Assembly: GCA_030549775.1 (NCBI GenBank)
Contig: CM060177.1
Coordinates: 93,620,736 to 93,684,735 of the forward strand
Source of the DNA: Tamarix chinensis
Lineage: Eukaryota > Streptophyta > Magnoliopsida > Caryophyllales > Tamaricaceae
DNA length: 64,000 nt
Direction: 5' to 3'
This document shows positions 62,200 through 64,000 of the stretch, piece by piece (the stretch's first letter is position 1; each line of letters starts with the position of its first letter). A program made the position numbers and the translations under genes. The notes beneath the pieces were generated by a model. That model saw only the letters and a list, made by a program, of their open reading frames with translations, was not told where the DNA came from and searched no databases.

Positions 62200-64000
62200 A
62201 ACAATAGTAATAACAATAATAACATTATTAACAACACTAATGTTAAAATATTTGTATTAATAATAATGGAATAAGAATAATAGAAATTCGAAATATAAAA
62301 TAATGATAATTATTATACTTATAACATATTACTATTAATAATAGTAGAAATAGAAATAATAAGGGAATAATAATAAAGTCGAATTAAAATACAATAGGGC
62401 TTCATCCCTCAACATAAACAATAATAAAAACAATAATATTACTACTAATAATAATAAAACATATTAAGAATATAAATATTAAGAATAATAATAATAATAG
62501 TATTTATATAAAAATAATTGAAATAAATTAAATCAAGGCTTATAATAATATGGAAAATGGTTGAGAGGGTCTAGGGTTCAACCTTAAGTTGGTGGGGCTA
62601 GGCGGCACAGGTGGTGGTGTACGGAGGCGGCGGCGGTGGCCGGAAAAAGAGAAGAAAAGAGGGAAAGATAGATGTTGGGAAAAAGATAGGGAGAATTGAG
62701 GTGAGATAAGAGGTGTTTATGGTCTCCCAGGAGGAGAAGGACAAAATGATGGTGGTGGTGCAGCCATAGGTGGCGGCGCACGGCGGCGGAAGGTGGTTTA
62801 AGATTTCGGGGTAAAAATTCTGGCGAAACGAGCAGCCAACTTTGTACGGTTATGGAGGCCTGTGCAAGAAGAATCGAAGGTTGAAAATAGTTTAGTTAAC
62901 TAGAGGGCATTGCAGGGAAGAATTTGGGATGATGTGGTGGCGCTGAGGTTGGCTATCGGTGGAGGACGAAGCGTCTTAAGTTGCGGTGATGGCAGCCCTC
63001 GCCGAGGGTTTCGGGGAAGAAAAATCTTCCACAACTCCTACAATCAGGCTTTTTATAGATGGCAGATGGGATAATAGGGTTTTGGGTGTCGGCAGGAAGG
63101 CATTTGATGCGAGAAATTGGGTGGTCGGTGGCAGAAAACGGTCGGACATCGTTTGGTTTGCTTCGAATTTTCGCGAGGCTGGGGAGAAGAAACGGGCGAG
63201 AGATAACGGACGGGAGTTATGCCAATTTATTCCTCGAGTCAAGAGGAATACTAAGAGACAAGAAACGGCCGGTCAAAGGTCTCGTGGCCGGAGATGCCAT
63301 TGACGGGGTCGAAAGGTGCAGCAGCGTCGACGGAGGAGGAAGGAGGAAGAAGGAAGAAGGAAAGGAGGCGGACCGGTCGGCTGGGAAAAAGAAAAGAAAA
63401 AGGGAGAACCAGGCGGTTCGGCGACGCAGGAGGAGTCATTAAATCGAACGACGAGTTTCGGTGGAAACAGAGGTAAAACACGGCGCTGGAAGGAGCAAAG
63501 GAAGGAGCCGCGCGGGCTGGGCAGAAGAAGAAGAAGAAAAGGAAGACTGGGCCGCAGCTGGCCCAGTTCGGGGAAAAAGAAGAGGAAAAAGAAAAAGAAG
63601 AAAAAGAAAGAAAAAGGAAAGGAAAAAGGAAGAAAGAAAAAGAAAAAGGGAAAAAGGAAAGGAGAAAAATAATTAGTTTAGGGCCAATTAAATTAATCTG
63701 AATATTTAAGATATTTAAAAATAATAATATTTAAATAAAATAATATTTAAATCCCTTTTTAGGCTAAATTAGGCTTTTTGAAAGATTTTCCATAAATTCC
63801 ATTTTAATTAGCAAAACACCCTAATTTTCTTCCATAAAATTATTTATAAAAAAAATATTAATTTGGAACTATTTTTTTTCCTTCTTATTTTAAATAAAAT
63901 AATTTATTTAATTAATTTTTAAAATAAAATCCTTAATTATTTAAAATACCAAAATTGCACCTAATTAAAACACTTATAAATTTATTCTTGATTTTCCCTA

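Noticed and set aside
62976..63676. ORFs of 60-127 codons on both strands (Lys/Arg/Glu-rich)
   Set aside because: Low-complexity purine tract in LTR-5; open in all frames, no domain.

Overview
The window is nuclear DNA of a flowering plant, probably a eudicot with a repeat-rich genome. The evidence is the AT-rich base composition, one intronless plant AP2/ERF gene, plant-type LINEs with a DUF4283-like first ORF, a 5S-bearing Cassandra LTR, Copia and probable Gypsy LTR elements, hAT elements with introns, and abundant (AAT)n microsatellites. I found no bacterial features, CRISPR array, intact tRNA or rRNA gene, or host gene other than the ERF. Species cannot be told from the sequence.

Layout. 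1-3125: the 3' part of a long LTR (family A, copy LTR-1). 3.76-4.2 kb: decayed Copia RT/RNase H on the + strand. 4.23-9.46 kb: a minus-strand LINE (LINE-2) with recognisable ORF1, endonuclease, RT (intact ADD) and C-terminus, and a 275-bp tandem duplication at its 3' end. 9.9-17.3 kb: microsatellites, a small MITE, a 0.7-kb foldback element, low-copy AT-rich DNA. 17.35-23.1 kb: a plus-strand LINE (LINE-1) carrying a Cassandra solo LTR in its endonuclease and an ATT microsatellite inside its RT. 23.3-31.2 kb: a minus-strand Copia element with diverged LTRs, its pol split by another LTR-like insertion. 31.2-35.5 kb: AT-rich DNA without genes. 35,523-38,621: minus-strand solo LTR of family A with a perfect target duplication. 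38.9-40.2 kb: two more truncated family A pieces.

43,566-44,261 is the only gene that looks functional: a 231-residue group IX (ERF1/ORA59-like) ethylene-response factor in one exon, with a TATA box, CCAAT box, G-box and GCC-box repeats upstream.

46,141-54,761 is a nested composite: a family A solo LTR holding a Tat/Athila-like LTR, a 329-bp hAT MITE and another family A solo LTR, most with exact target site duplications. 57.9-59.4 kb is the 3' half of a hAT transposase gene (minus strand) with two GT-AG introns, cut by another family A LTR (59,430 to the window end).

Apart from the ERF gene nothing here works as a pathway. The biology is the history of insertions: LINEs, then Copia and hAT, then repeated arrivals of a 3-5 kb LTR family, most copies of which seem reduced to solo LTRs by LTR-LTR recombination. 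Family names are from motif recognition by eye; no database search was run.
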